Below are positions 7,198-14,607 of a stretch of 39,256 bases of DNA, piece by piece. The notes beneath the pieces are model-generated. The model was not told the origin of the DNA. It saw nothing but the letters and a program-made list of their open reading frames with translations, and searched no databases. Position 1 is the stretch's first letter, and each line of letters begins with the position of its first letter. The position numbers and the translations under genes are program-made. This DNA comes from Actinomycetota bacterium (GTDB lineage: Bacteria; Actinomycetota; Acidimicrobiia; IMCC26256; VFJJ01): the NCBI GenBank assembly GCA_009886115.1, contig VFJJ01000191.1:1-39256 (forward strand), given 5' to 3'.

Positions 7198-8052
7198 CTA
7201 CGCCTTGTAGGGGACGGCTTTCAGGTAGCCGCCGGCGTCGACGCGCATCTGCATGCCGGTCACGTACCGGGCCTCGTCGGACGCCAGGAAGAGCACGACG
7301 TTGCTGATGTCGATGGGCTCCACATAGCCGATGGGCATGGCGTTCATGGCCGGGAAGGCCAGCTCGGCGTCCTCGCGTGTGGGGTTCTCGACGTCGGGTC
7401 GGAAGATCCGGTACATGGGGCCGCTCTGGAGCATGGGGGTGTTGACGTTGGTGGGGTGCACGGCATTGGCCCGGATGCTGTACGGCGCGAGCTGGAGCGC
7501 CAGGTCGTTGATGTACGCGCCGACCATCCGCTTGGCGAACCCGTAGCCCGCGCCACCGGGGCCGGCTGGTCCCGCGTCGACCGTGTTGGGGAGAAAGGCT
7601 GCCAGCGACCCGGTGGCGATGATCGAGGCGCCGGCCTTCAGGTAGCCAACCGTGGCGCTGATGGTGTTGATGACCCCGGTGAGGTTGACGTCGACGGCGT
7701 CGATGAACGCCTGCGGCGCCTCGGGCCCGAGCGGGCAGATGGCGGCGTTGGCGACGACGATGTCGAGGCGGCCCAGCTCGGCCACGCCGGCGGCTACGGC
7801 CGCGCCGACCGCAGAGCGGTCGCGCACGTCGACCTGCGTGGTGATCACGCGGCGGTCGAGCGCCTCGATCAGACGGGCCGTCTCGGCGAGGTCTTCGGGA
7901 CGTGACAGTGGGTACTTGTTGCTGGCGATGTCCTCGCAGATGTCGACGGCGATGATGTCGGCCCCCTCGGAGGCCAGGAGCAGGGCGTGACTGCGACCCT
8001 GCCCGCGAGCGGCGCCGGTGACGAATGCGACCTTGCCATCTACTCGACCCAC
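7198..8052 (-). CDS. Mycofactocin-coupled SDR family oxidoreductase
   Basis: A 284-residue SDR starting at GTG 8052 with AAGGAG well placed upstream. It begins MGRVDGKVAFVTGAARGQGR, with the Rossmann TGAARGQG at 12-19, followed by IIAVDICEDI and the inserted segment YPLSRPEDLAETARLIE. That insertion and the RGQGRSHA start are typical of the mycofactocin-coupled SDR family (TIGR03971), which keeps NAD bound and passes electrons to mycofactocin. The catalytic Ser is in IATGSLAAF and the YxxxK is YGFAK; VTGMQMRVDAGG closes the fold. The substrate is probably an alcohol. It implies that mycofactocin genes exist elsewhere in the genome. It is divergent from the SDR at 8218. Confidence 0.88.
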   Translation of the reverse strand: MGRVDGKVAFVTGAARGQGRSHALLLASEGADIIAVDICEDIASNKYPLSRPEDLAETARLIEALDRRVITTQVDVRDRSAVGAAVAAGVAELGRLDIVVANAAICPLGPEAPQAFIDAVDVNLTGVINTISATVGYLKAGASIIATGSLAAFLPNTVDAGPAGPGGAGYGFAKRMVGAYINDLALQLAPYSIRANAVHPTNVNTPMLQSGPMYRIFRPDVENPTREDAELAFPAMNAMPIGYVEPIDISNVVLFLASDEARYVTGMQMRVDAGGYLKAVPYKA

Positions 8053-8125
8053 GGTGCGAGCTCCTTGTCGGTGTGCGTGCCTGTGTCCCGCTGTGTTCGT
8101 GCTGGTGGACGGTGCTCGTGTCTCG

Positions 8126-8140
8126 GTGGCAGCTTGCCAC
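8126..8140. promoter_or_regulatory. Inverted repeat in the divergent SDR/SDR promoter region
   Basis: GTGGCA and TGCCAC flank GCT, about 75 bases from either start codon in the 165-base gap between two divergent SDR genes. Size and place fit an operator shared by both genes, but six-base arms can arise by chance in this base composition. Confidence 0.25.
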
Positions 8141-8217
8141 AGGGTCGTGGGACGCTTCGATCCCGCGCGCTGGTCAGCACGCGGTGGAACGTCATCGACT
8201 CGGGAGGCGCCAAGCCC

Positions 8218-9123
8218 ATGGGATTTCTGGAAGATCGAGCCGGTCTGGCCGGCAGGACGGCGCTCGTCACCGGCGGTGGAGGAGGGTTGGGCGCGGCGAT
8301 CGCGCTCGACCTGGCCCGGGCCGGTGTCGATCTCGCGCTGTGCGATCGCGACGAGCCCGCGCTCGAACGCACCGTGGCCGAGGCCCGCGAGCTCGGCGTC
8401 ACGGTGATCTCACGGGCCCTCGACGTGCGCGACCCCGAGGCGCTGGGCCGGTTCTTCGCAGCCTTCGACGAAACGTTCGGGCGGCTCGACATCCTCGTCA
8501 ACGTCGTCGGCGGCACGTTCAGGGCCGACTTCATCGACACGAATCCCAAGGGGTGGGACGCCATCATCCGGACGAACTTCATGCACGTGCTCCACGCCAC
8601 CCAGATGGCCGCGGTCCGCATGAGGGCCGCGGGGCGGGGCGGGTCGATCATCAACCTCACGTCGATCGAGGCGCATCGGGCCGTGCCCGGGTTCGCGGTG
8701 TACGGAGCGATGAAGGCGGGGATCGCCAGCCTGGCCCGCAGCTTGGCCCTCGAGCTCGGGCCCGACGGCATCCGGGTCAACAACATCGCGCCCGACATCA
8801 CACCCACCGAGGGAATGGTGGGGATCAGGGCGCTCGACGGGACATCGGTCGAGGTTCCGACTGGCGACGACGCCCGGACCGCACTCGGCGATCGTGTGGC
8901 GATCCCCATGGGGCGCAAGGGAAAGCTGACCGATGTCGGGAACTGCGCGCTGTTCCTGGCTTCTGACCTGTCGGCGTACGTCACCGGCACGACGCTGCAT
9001 CCCGACGGCGGGGCGATGGCCTCGGCGGGCTGGTTCAACTGGCCCGGTGAGGGCTACCGCAACACCCTTCCCGAGCCGGTTCTCGACGACCTGTACGCCG
9101 CGGAGCGATCCCGCGAGTCCTGA
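8218..9123 (+). CDS. SDR family oxidoreductase
   Basis: A 301-residue classical SDR. The cofactor motif TGGGGGLG starts at Thr18, the DVRDPEAL segment and NVVGG-type NNAG variant follow, and the catalytic Ser lies in INLTSIEAHR with YGAMK as YxxxK. NNIAPDITPTEGM and FLASDLSAYVTGTTLHPDGG complete the fold. A tail of about 30 residues after the usual end (WFNWPGEGYRNTL) is longer than in most SDRs and recurs in actinobacterial relatives that accompany lipid catabolism. The ATG at 8218 follows GGGAGG at 10 bases. The gene is divergent from the mycofactocin-type SDR and convergent with the crotonase at 9176. The substrate is unknown, probably a hydroxyacyl or alicyclic alcohol. Confidence 0.88.
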   Translation: MGFLEDRAGLAGRTALVTGGGGGLGAAIALDLARAGVDLALCDRDEPALERTVAEARELGVTVISRALDVRDPEALGRFFAAFDETFGRLDILVNVVGGTFRADFIDTNPKGWDAIIRTNFMHVLHATQMAAVRMRAAGRGGSIINLTSIEAHRAVPGFAVYGAMKAGIASLARSLALELGPDGIRVNNIAPDITPTEGMVGIRALDGTSVEVPTGDDARTALGDRVAIPMGRKGKLTDVGNCALFLASDLSAYVTGTTLHPDGGAMASAGWFNWPGEGYRNTLPEPVLDDLYAAERSRES

Positions 9124-9175
9124 GCCGCTCGGTCACGACACGGTTCGACGCTGGACTCGCCGCCCGAGCGCCAGG

Positions 9176-10006
9176 TCAACGCCAGGGCGCGCCGTACTGG
9201 GCCTCGCGTGCTGCCTTCATGCCGGCCATGCCTTCGGCGTCGAGTATGGCTCGGAAGCTCCGGCCGTCGGGAGCCGTCGCCCGTTCGCTGTTGGCCAGCG
9301 TGATCGAGTCGTGCGCCGCAGCGACGATTCGTGACGCGGCGTCTCCGGCCGCGTCGCATGCGGCGTCGATGGCTCGCTTGTTGAGCAGCGTGGCCTCCCG
9401 AGGCATCCGAGCGATGCGCCCAGCAAGGTCACGCGCTCGGTCGAGGAGCTGGTCGTCATCGACCACGGCCAGAACCAGGCCGAGCTCGGCAGCGGTCTCG
9501 GCGTCGATGAGCTCGCCGGTGAGGATCAGGAACTTGGCCCACTGACGGCCGACGATCGGGGCCACCGAGGCGCCGCCCACAAGTCCGATGCGGCCTTCGG
9601 GGAGGCCCATTCGGGTGCTCCGGGCTGCGATCACGAGGTCGCAACTCGTGGCGAGCAGCAGCCCGGCACCCACGCACACGCCATGCACCGCCGCGACAAC
9701 CGGAACGCGGGCGTCGCGGACGCGCCGGTGGAACCCGTCGGCGCCGGCGACGAAGGCCTCGTGCTCGAAGGCGTGCTCCCGCTTGGCGTTGCCGGTGATG
9801 TCGCCGCCGGACGAGAAACCCTTGCCCGCACCTCGCAACAGCACGCAGCCGACGGTCGGATCGGCCTCGGCCTCGGCCAGCGCGTGAACGATCTGTTCAC
9901 GGGTGCCCCCCGGTCCGGCCGAGATGGCGTTGAGCACGGCGGGCCGGTCGAGCACGATCTCGGCGATCCCGTCATGGGTTTCGTAGGTGAGGTGATGTGA
10001 TTCCAT
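9176..10006 (-). CDS. Enoyl-CoA hydratase/isomerase family protein with one catalytic glutamate
   Basis: A 276-residue crotonase: IAEIVLDRPAVLNAIS, GKGFSSGGDITGN, AAVHGVCVGAGLLLATSCDL, then MGLPEGRIGLVGGAS. The Glu144 site carries Leu (GAGLLL), while the glutamate of GLPEGRIG stands where Glu164 is expected. PaaG- and isomerase-like crotonases often work with a single acid, so isomerisation is at least as likely as hydration. The C terminus (GMKAAREAQYGAPW) is usual for the group. It faces the P450 operon across an 87-base divergent gap. Confidence 0.88.
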   Translation of the reverse strand: MESHHLTYETHDGIAEIVLDRPAVLNAISAGPGGTREQIVHALAEAEADPTVGCVLLRGAGKGFSSGGDITGNAKREHAFEHEAFVAGADGFHRRVRDARVPVVAAVHGVCVGAGLLLATSCDLVIAARSTRMGLPEGRIGLVGGASVAPIVGRQWAKFLILTGELIDAETAAELGLVLAVVDDDQLLDRARDLAGRIARMPREATLLNKRAIDAACDAAGDAASRIVAAAHDSITLANSERATAPDGRSFRAILDAEGMAGMKAAREAQYGAPWR

Positions 10007-10040
10007 GGCGACTTCTCGACCTTTCGTGCTCGACCCGACC

Positions 10041-10046
10041 TAGCGT
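10041..10046 (+). promoter_or_regulatory. Possible -10 element (TAGCGT) for the P450 operon
   Basis: TAGCGT matches TANNNT; a start about 7 bases later leaves a leader of about 40 bases ending in GAGGACCGCCG before the P450 ATG at 10094. The same hexamer precedes the thioesterase gene at 17616. Confidence 0.35.
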
Positions 10047-10093
10047 GTCGGCGCGTGGTGAGCCCACGAGCCGACTGAGATCGAGGACCGCCG

Positions 10094-11344
10094 ATGACCG
10101 CCCAAGTCTGTCCGGTCGAGCACCGCGTGCCGTGGCTGGAGCCTGAGTTCCTGCTCGAACCCTTTCCCACCTTGGCCGAGATCCGGGCTGAGACCCCGCT
10201 CTTCTTCGACCCCGACCTGGGCCACATCGTCGTCACCCGCTACGCCGACATCGAGAGGATCCTCCTCGACCGGACGACGTTCGCCGCGGCGAACGCGTCG
10301 TCGCCCATCTGGCCCCCGTGCGAGGCGGCGCAGCAGGTGTTGGCGCTCGAGGGCTACAAGCGGGTGCCCACGCTGAACAACGCCGATCCGCCCCGGCACG
10401 GCCCCATGCGCAAGGCGGTCTTCACGTGCATGAGCCCTCGGCGTCTGCGCCAACTCGAGCCTGAGCTGCGCGACCACACCCGCCATCTCGTCGAGCACCT
10501 GGTGACCCTGCCCCGGTGCGACCTGGTGGCCGAGCTCACGTACCCCCTCCCAGCGCACGCCGGCCTGGGGCTGCTCGGAATCCCCGAGGCCGATCACGAG
10601 CAGATCAAGCGCTGGGGCGCCAAGCGGGTGCTGCTCACCTACGGGCATCTCGCCGAGGACGAGCAGGTGGAGGTGGCCCACAACGTCACCGCGTTCTGGC
10701 GCTACGTCGAGCAGTTCGTGGCCGCCAAGAACGCCGATCGCGGCGACGACTTCACCAGCGATCTGCTGCGCCGCCACGACACCCTGCCCGACGAGGTCAC
10801 CATCGACGACATCGTGAACATCACGTATGCCATGGCGCTGGCGGGCCACGATTCCACGACCAACGCCCTCTCGTCGGGCCTGCGGCGCCTGCTCGGTCGC
10901 CGCGATCAGTGGGACGCCATCTGTGCCGATCCGGCGCTCATCCCCAAAGCCGTCGAGGAGTGCCTGCGCTTCGACCCGCCCGTCATGGGCCACCGACGCA
11001 TCACCACGACCGACACCGAGATCGCCGGCATCCACGTCGCCGCCGGCACCAAGCTCGTGATGCTGTTCGGTTCGGCGCATCGCGACGCCGAGCACTTCCC
11101 CGATGCCGACCGGTTCGACGTGCGCCGAGAGAACGCCGACGAGCACCTCACGTTCGGCAAGGGAGTGCACTTCTGCCTCGGGGCGCCCTTGGCCCGCTTG
11201 GAGTTCGAGCTCGTGCTCGAGCTGCTCACCGAGCTTGCGCCGGGGATGCGCCTCGTCGATCCCCAGCCCTTCCCGTACCAGGCCAACGTGATGTGGCGCT
11301 CGCTCGAGCAGCTGCTCGTCGAGCCCGGAGTCGTCGCTCCATGA
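10094..11344 (+). CDS. Cytochrome P450
   Basis: A 416-residue soluble bacterial P450. The I-helix motif AGHDST is at 250-255 (Thr255 for oxygen activation), the ExxR motif is in VEECLRF, and the heme loop FGKGVHFCLGAPLAR places the axial ligand at Cys361. There is no membrane anchor, so it needs a separate ferredoxin and reductase, neither of which is encoded nearby. It would hydroxylate a hydrophobic substrate. GAGG lies ahead of the ATG. Its stop overlaps the ATG of the next gene (ATGA at 11341-11344), so it is the first gene of a coupled P450/monooxygenase/kinase operon. The subfamily and substrate cannot be told from sequence reading alone. Confidence 0.95.
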   Translation: MTAQVCPVEHRVPWLEPEFLLEPFPTLAEIRAETPLFFDPDLGHIVVTRYADIERILLDRTTFAAANASSPIWPPCEAAQQVLALEGYKRVPTLNNADPPRHGPMRKAVFTCMSPRRLRQLEPELRDHTRHLVEHLVTLPRCDLVAELTYPLPAHAGLGLLGIPEADHEQIKRWGAKRVLLTYGHLAEDEQVEVAHNVTAFWRYVEQFVAAKNADRGDDFTSDLLRRHDTLPDEVTIDDIVNITYAMALAGHDSTTNALSSGLRRLLGRRDQWDAICADPALIPKAVEECLRFDPPVMGHRRITTTDTEIAGIHVAAGTKLVMLFGSAHRDAEHFPDADRFDVRRENADEHLTFGKGVHFCLGAPLARLEFELVLELLTELAPGMRLVDPQPFPYQANVMWRSLEQLLVEPGVVAP

Positions 11345-12450
11345 CCGACGGTCCCCCGGGGCCCGGTTGCGGTGGTGCCGGCCTCCCGAGCCCTCCCGGG
11401 CCCGGGCGCGGTGCCGAGTGCCTCGGGGCCTACGTGCTGCCGGGCGGGGTCACCGACCCCACGGCGGTGGTCGGGCAGGCCCATGCGGCAGAGGCTCTCG
11501 GGCTGGGAACGGTCTGGATCGGCGAGCGCTACGACACGAAGGACCTCCCGTCGCTCGCCGGCGCGCTCACCCAGGTCACCACGAGGGTGCGCATCGGGGC
11601 CGGGATCACCCATACGGGGCTTCGTCATCCGATGGTGCTGGCCTCGATGGGCCAGACGCTGCAGGCGCTCTCGGGCGGACGGTTCGCGCTCGGGCTGGGC
11701 CGGTCGGCCTCGTGGCGCTGGACCAACTACGGCGCGCCCGAGCCCACCCTGGCGATCATGGGCGACACGGCGCTCATCCTGCGGCGACTGTGGGCCGGCG
11801 AGACCGTCGACTACGACGGCCCGGCGGGACGGTTCCCGTCACTGCGACTCGCGCAGCGGGCCGCGGTCCCCCCGCCGCCGGTGCTGCTGGCCGCGATCGG
11901 GCCCCGCACCTTGGCCCTGGCGGGGCAGGCGTTCGACGGTGCGATCCTCCATCCCTTTCTCACGCCCGACGGCGTCGCTCGCTCGGTCGCCCTCGTTCGC
12001 GATGCGGCCATCGCACACGGGCGCGATCCCGATGCGATCCGTTGTTACGCGACGGTCGTCGTGGCCCCCGACCGGACCCCGGGCGACGAGGATCTGGCCG
12101 TGGGCGCCCGGGCGGCCGGTTATCTCCAGCTCCCGGGGCTGGGCGACGCCCTCGCCGCCGCCAATCGTTGGCCGGCTGACGATCTGGCCCGCTACCGCAG
12201 CCATCCCACGCTGGTGGCCCTCGGCGGACGCTCGGCCGACAAGGCCCTCCCTCGTTCCGAGCTCATCGAGCTCTCACGCACGCTGCCCAGGCACTGGCTG
12301 CCGTCGTCGTCGGCTGTGGGATCGGCTGCTACGTGCGCGTCGCGGCTGCACGAGTACCTCGACGCGGGTGCCGACGAGCTGGTGTTGCACGGCAGCACCG
12401 CCGAGCACCTCGCCGGTCTCGTCGAGGCGTTCACCGGGAGCAGGTCGTGA
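11341..12450 (+). CDS. LLM-class (luciferase-like, probably F420-dependent) oxidoreductase
   Basis: A 369-residue luciferase-like TIM barrel. After a Pro/Gly-rich N terminus the barrel begins ECLGAYVLPGGVTDP, with GLGTVWIGERYDTKD, VRIGAGITHTGLRHPMVLAS, SGGRFALGLGRS and VLLAAIGPRTLALAGQAFDG in order. This pattern is typical of actinobacterial F420-dependent members, but FMN cannot be excluded. The start at 11341 overlaps the P450 stop, and its own stop overlaps the GTG of the kinase gene (GTGA at 12447-12450). It presumably oxidises or reduces the same compound that the P450 handles. A much longer upstream reading of this frame lies inside the P450 gene and is rejected. Confidence 0.88.
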   Translation: MTDGPPGPGCGGAGLPSPPGPGRGAECLGAYVLPGGVTDPTAVVGQAHAAEALGLGTVWIGERYDTKDLPSLAGALTQVTTRVRIGAGITHTGLRHPMVLASMGQTLQALSGGRFALGLGRSASWRWTNYGAPEPTLAIMGDTALILRRLWAGETVDYDGPAGRFPSLRLAQRAAVPPPPVLLAAIGPRTLALAGQAFDGAILHPFLTPDGVARSVALVRDAAIAHGRDPDAIRCYATVVVAPDRTPGDEDLAVGARAAGYLQLPGLGDALAAANRWPADDLARYRSHPTLVALGGRSADKALPRSELIELSRTLPRHWLPSSSAVGSAATCASRLHEYLDAGADELVLHGSTAEHLAGLVEAFTGSRS

Positions 12451-13661
12451 GTGTCGGCGCCGGCGTCGATGCAGGCGGCGGATCGTCCGAGTGCCGGCGT
12501 GCCGCTCTCGAACGCTGGGTCGCGGCCCGGCTCGAGCCCGTCGCTCTCGGCGGGGTCCGCGATCTCACGGTGTCGTTCGTCGACGAGCGGATCGGCGGCC
12601 AGTCGAACGAGACGGTCCTGTTCGGCGTCCGGTGGAGCGACGCCGAGGGCCAGCGTGACGCCAGGCTGGTGCTGCGCCTGCAACCGTCGGCGCGGACCCA
12701 GATCTTCGAGCATCCCGATGCGGTACGCGAGTCGAGGGTGCTCGATGCACTCGCTCGCCAGTCGACCGTCCCCGTGCCTCGGGTGTGGTGGGCCGAGGCC
12801 GACCCGAGCATCCTGGGCGTGCCGTTCTTCGTGATGAGTGAGGTCGTCGGCCGGGTGCCGCTGGCCAAGCCGTCGGTCCACACCAACGGCTGGCTGCCGA
12901 CGCTCACGCCTTTGCAGCGACGCCGTGTGAGCGACACGGGTATCGAGGCGCTCGCTGCCATCCACCGCGTCGACTGGCGGTCGCCGCTGGCGTTCCTCGT
13001 CGACCCGCTGGGCGCTCCGCCGGGGGTTGCCGGCGAGCTCGAACGGCTCACGCGCTACTACCGGTGGGTCGTCGACGGCCGGCCGTACCCGGTGACCGAC
13101 GCCGCGTTGGCCTGGCTGGCCGAGCGGGCGCCAGCCGTGGCCGAGCGGGCCGGCGATCCGGTTCTGGTGTGGGGCGATGCTCGGATCGGCAACGTGATCT
13201 ACGACGGGCCCGGCGATGCCGGCGACGATGTGAGCGTGGCGGCCGTCATCGACTGGGAGCTGGCGACGATCGGTCCCGCGGGCGTCGATCTCGGCCACTG
13301 GTCGTTCATGGACGCCTTCCACGCCGAGGCTGCCGGCATCGAGCGTCTCGACGGGTACCCGAGCGGCGAGGAGGTCGTCGCCCGCTACGAGAGCGCGGTG
13401 GGCCGGAGCCTGCCCGACCTCGACTGGTTCGAGATCCGCTCGGCACTGTTCATGGCCGCGACGATCATCCGTCAGGCCGACCTGCGCATCGCCCGGGGCG
13501 AGCAGCGGGCCGACACCGACATGGGACATGGCAACCTCTGCACCCGCTACATCGCCGAGCGACTCGGCCTCGCCGTCCCCGAGCTCTCGCAGGACTGGAT
13601 CGCCCACCGCCGCGTGCCGGCCCCCTCGTCGCCCACGGCAACCGTCGAGGAACGTCTCTAA
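12447..13661 (+). CDS. APH-fold phosphotransferase family protein, possible hydroxyacyl-CoA kinase
   Basis: A 404-residue protein of the aminoglycoside phosphotransferase/ACAD10-like family. The N lobe has GGQSNETVLFGV and RLQPSARTQIFEH. The catalytic loop VWGDARIGNVIYD carries Asp244, with Trp at the usual His position, and the metal motif VIDWELATIGPAGVDLGHW carries Asp269. In this family LvaA of Pseudomonas putida and mammalian ACAD10/11 phosphorylate 4-hydroxyacyl-CoA before phosphate elimination. That fits the CoA-rich surroundings far better than antibiotic resistance, but the substrate is inferred. It starts at GTG 12447, overlapping the preceding stop (GTGA), with GGAGCAGG as ribosome binding site. 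It is third in the P450 operon. Confidence 0.85.
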   Translation: MSVGAGVDAGGGSSECRRAALERWVAARLEPVALGGVRDLTVSFVDERIGGQSNETVLFGVRWSDAEGQRDARLVLRLQPSARTQIFEHPDAVRESRVLDALARQSTVPVPRVWWAEADPSILGVPFFVMSEVVGRVPLAKPSVHTNGWLPTLTPLQRRRVSDTGIEALAAIHRVDWRSPLAFLVDPLGAPPGVAGELERLTRYYRWVVDGRPYPVTDAALAWLAERAPAVAERAGDPVLVWGDARIGNVIYDGPGDAGDDVSVAAVIDWELATIGPAGVDLGHWSFMDAFHAEAAGIERLDGYPSGEEVVARYESAVGRSLPDLDWFEIRSALFMAATIIRQADLRIARGEQRADTDMGHGNLCTRYIAERLGLAVPELSQDWIAHRRVPAPSSPTATVEERL

Positions 13662-13724
13662 CATTCATGCCCCCGGGGCGCCAAGAGAGATCGTCGCGCC
13701 CCCGACGAGAGACACGAGATCACG

Positions 13725-14474
13725 ATGAGGCTCGCGGGCAAGGTGGCACTGGTGACCGGCTCGACCCGGGGGATCGGTCGGTCGATCTGCGAGATGTTCG
13801 CTCGGGAGGGCGCCCGGGTCGCCGTCACCGGCCGCACCGTCGAACGGGGCCAGAAGGTCGTGGCCCGCATCCGCGATGCGGGCGGCGACGCCGAGTTCAT
13901 CCGTCTGGATGTGACCGATGAGCAGAGCGTCCACGACTGCGTCGAGGCCACCGTCGCCCGCTTCGGCACGCTCACCACGCTCATCAACAACGCGGCACCC
14001 ACCGACATCGTGAGCACCACCATCAAGCGGCTCGTCGACTACACGACCGACGAGTGGAACTCGATCATCCTCGGGGCCCTCACCGGCAACGTCTTCTGGA
14101 CCACGAAGTACGCCGTTCCGCACCTCGAAGCAGCGGGCGGCGGTTCGATCGTCAACATCTCGTCGGGCCAGTCGATCGTCGGCATCTCGGGCTTCGCTGC
14201 ATACGCTGCGGCCAAGGGCGGCATGAACTCCATCACGCGCAGCATCGCCGTCGAGGAGGCCCCCCGTAACATCCGCTGCAACGCCATCGTTGTCGGACGG
14301 GTCGTAGCCAAGGGCGACACCGGCGCCGGCATCTCACCCGGGCATCTCACCCGCCTCGGCGTGCCCGACGACATCGCCTACACCGCCACCTACCTGGCTG
14401 CCGACGAGTCGGCCTTCGTCACCGGCTCGATCATCACCGCCGACGGCGGCTTCACCATCAACGGCGAGCACTGA
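13725..14474 (+). CDS. SDR family oxidoreductase
   Basis: A 249-residue classical SDR close to FabG-like proteins. It has GKVALVTGSTRGIGR at the N terminus, LDVTDEQSV, LINNAAPTD, NISSGQSIVG with the catalytic Ser, YAAAK as YxxxK, and FVTGSIITADGGF at the C terminus. The segment between the active site and the C terminus (VVAKGDTGAGISPGHLTR) is shorter than usual, so the substrate lid is small. It follows the kinase gene by 63 bases on the same strand and may be the fourth operon gene, oxidising or reducing a hydroxy/keto-acyl intermediate. The ribosome binding site ahead of the ATG is weak (ACGAGATCACG). Confidence 0.87.
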   Translation: MRLAGKVALVTGSTRGIGRSICEMFAREGARVAVTGRTVERGQKVVARIRDAGGDAEFIRLDVTDEQSVHDCVEATVARFGTLTTLINNAAPTDIVSTTIKRLVDYTTDEWNSIILGALTGNVFWTTKYAVPHLEAAGGGSIVNISSGQSIVGISGFAAYAAAKGGMNSITRSIAVEEAPRNIRCNAIVVGRVVAKGDTGAGISPGHLTRLGVPDDIAYTATYLAADESAFVTGSIITADGGFTINGEH

Positions 14475-14593
14475 CGCTCGTAGGACTGCCGGGTCGGAGT
14501 CGCGTTCGAGCCTCAGGGCGGTCCCTTCGGGAACGTATGGATTCGCTCTGCTTTATCTCGAAAAGGCTGCCGGTTACTGTCGTACCTATCTGG

Positions 14594-14599
14594 TATCAT
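14594..14599 (+). promoter_or_regulatory. Leaderless -10 element (TATCAT) of the DUF222-HNH gene
   Basis: TATCAT is followed by 8 bases and then the ATG at 14608, and no ribosome binding site is present. This is the TANNNT-N7/8-ATG layout of actinobacterial leaderless genes. The 60 bases upstream are noticeably A+T-rich for this window. Confidence 0.5.
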
Positions 14600-14607
14600 T
14601 AACATTG

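Noticed and set aside
9126-9170. Hairpin CGCTCGG / CCGAGCG between two convergent genes
   Set aside because: A 7-bp stem with a loop of more than 30 bases is likely by chance at this base composition.
10516-11340. Upstream extension of the LLM-class reading frame into the P450 gene
   Set aside because: The extension is Arg/Ala-rich out-of-frame P450 sequence. The ATGA start at 11341 and family similarity mark the true start.
12447-13661. Aminoglycoside resistance gene
   Set aside because: The protein belongs to the long ACAD10/LvaA-like branch and lies in a catabolic operon; the fold alone does not show resistance.
10094-14474. Secondary-metabolite gene cluster based on P450, SDR and kinase
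   Set aside because: No PKS, NRPS, terpene synthase or RiPP core gene is seen; the context is acyl-CoA catabolism.
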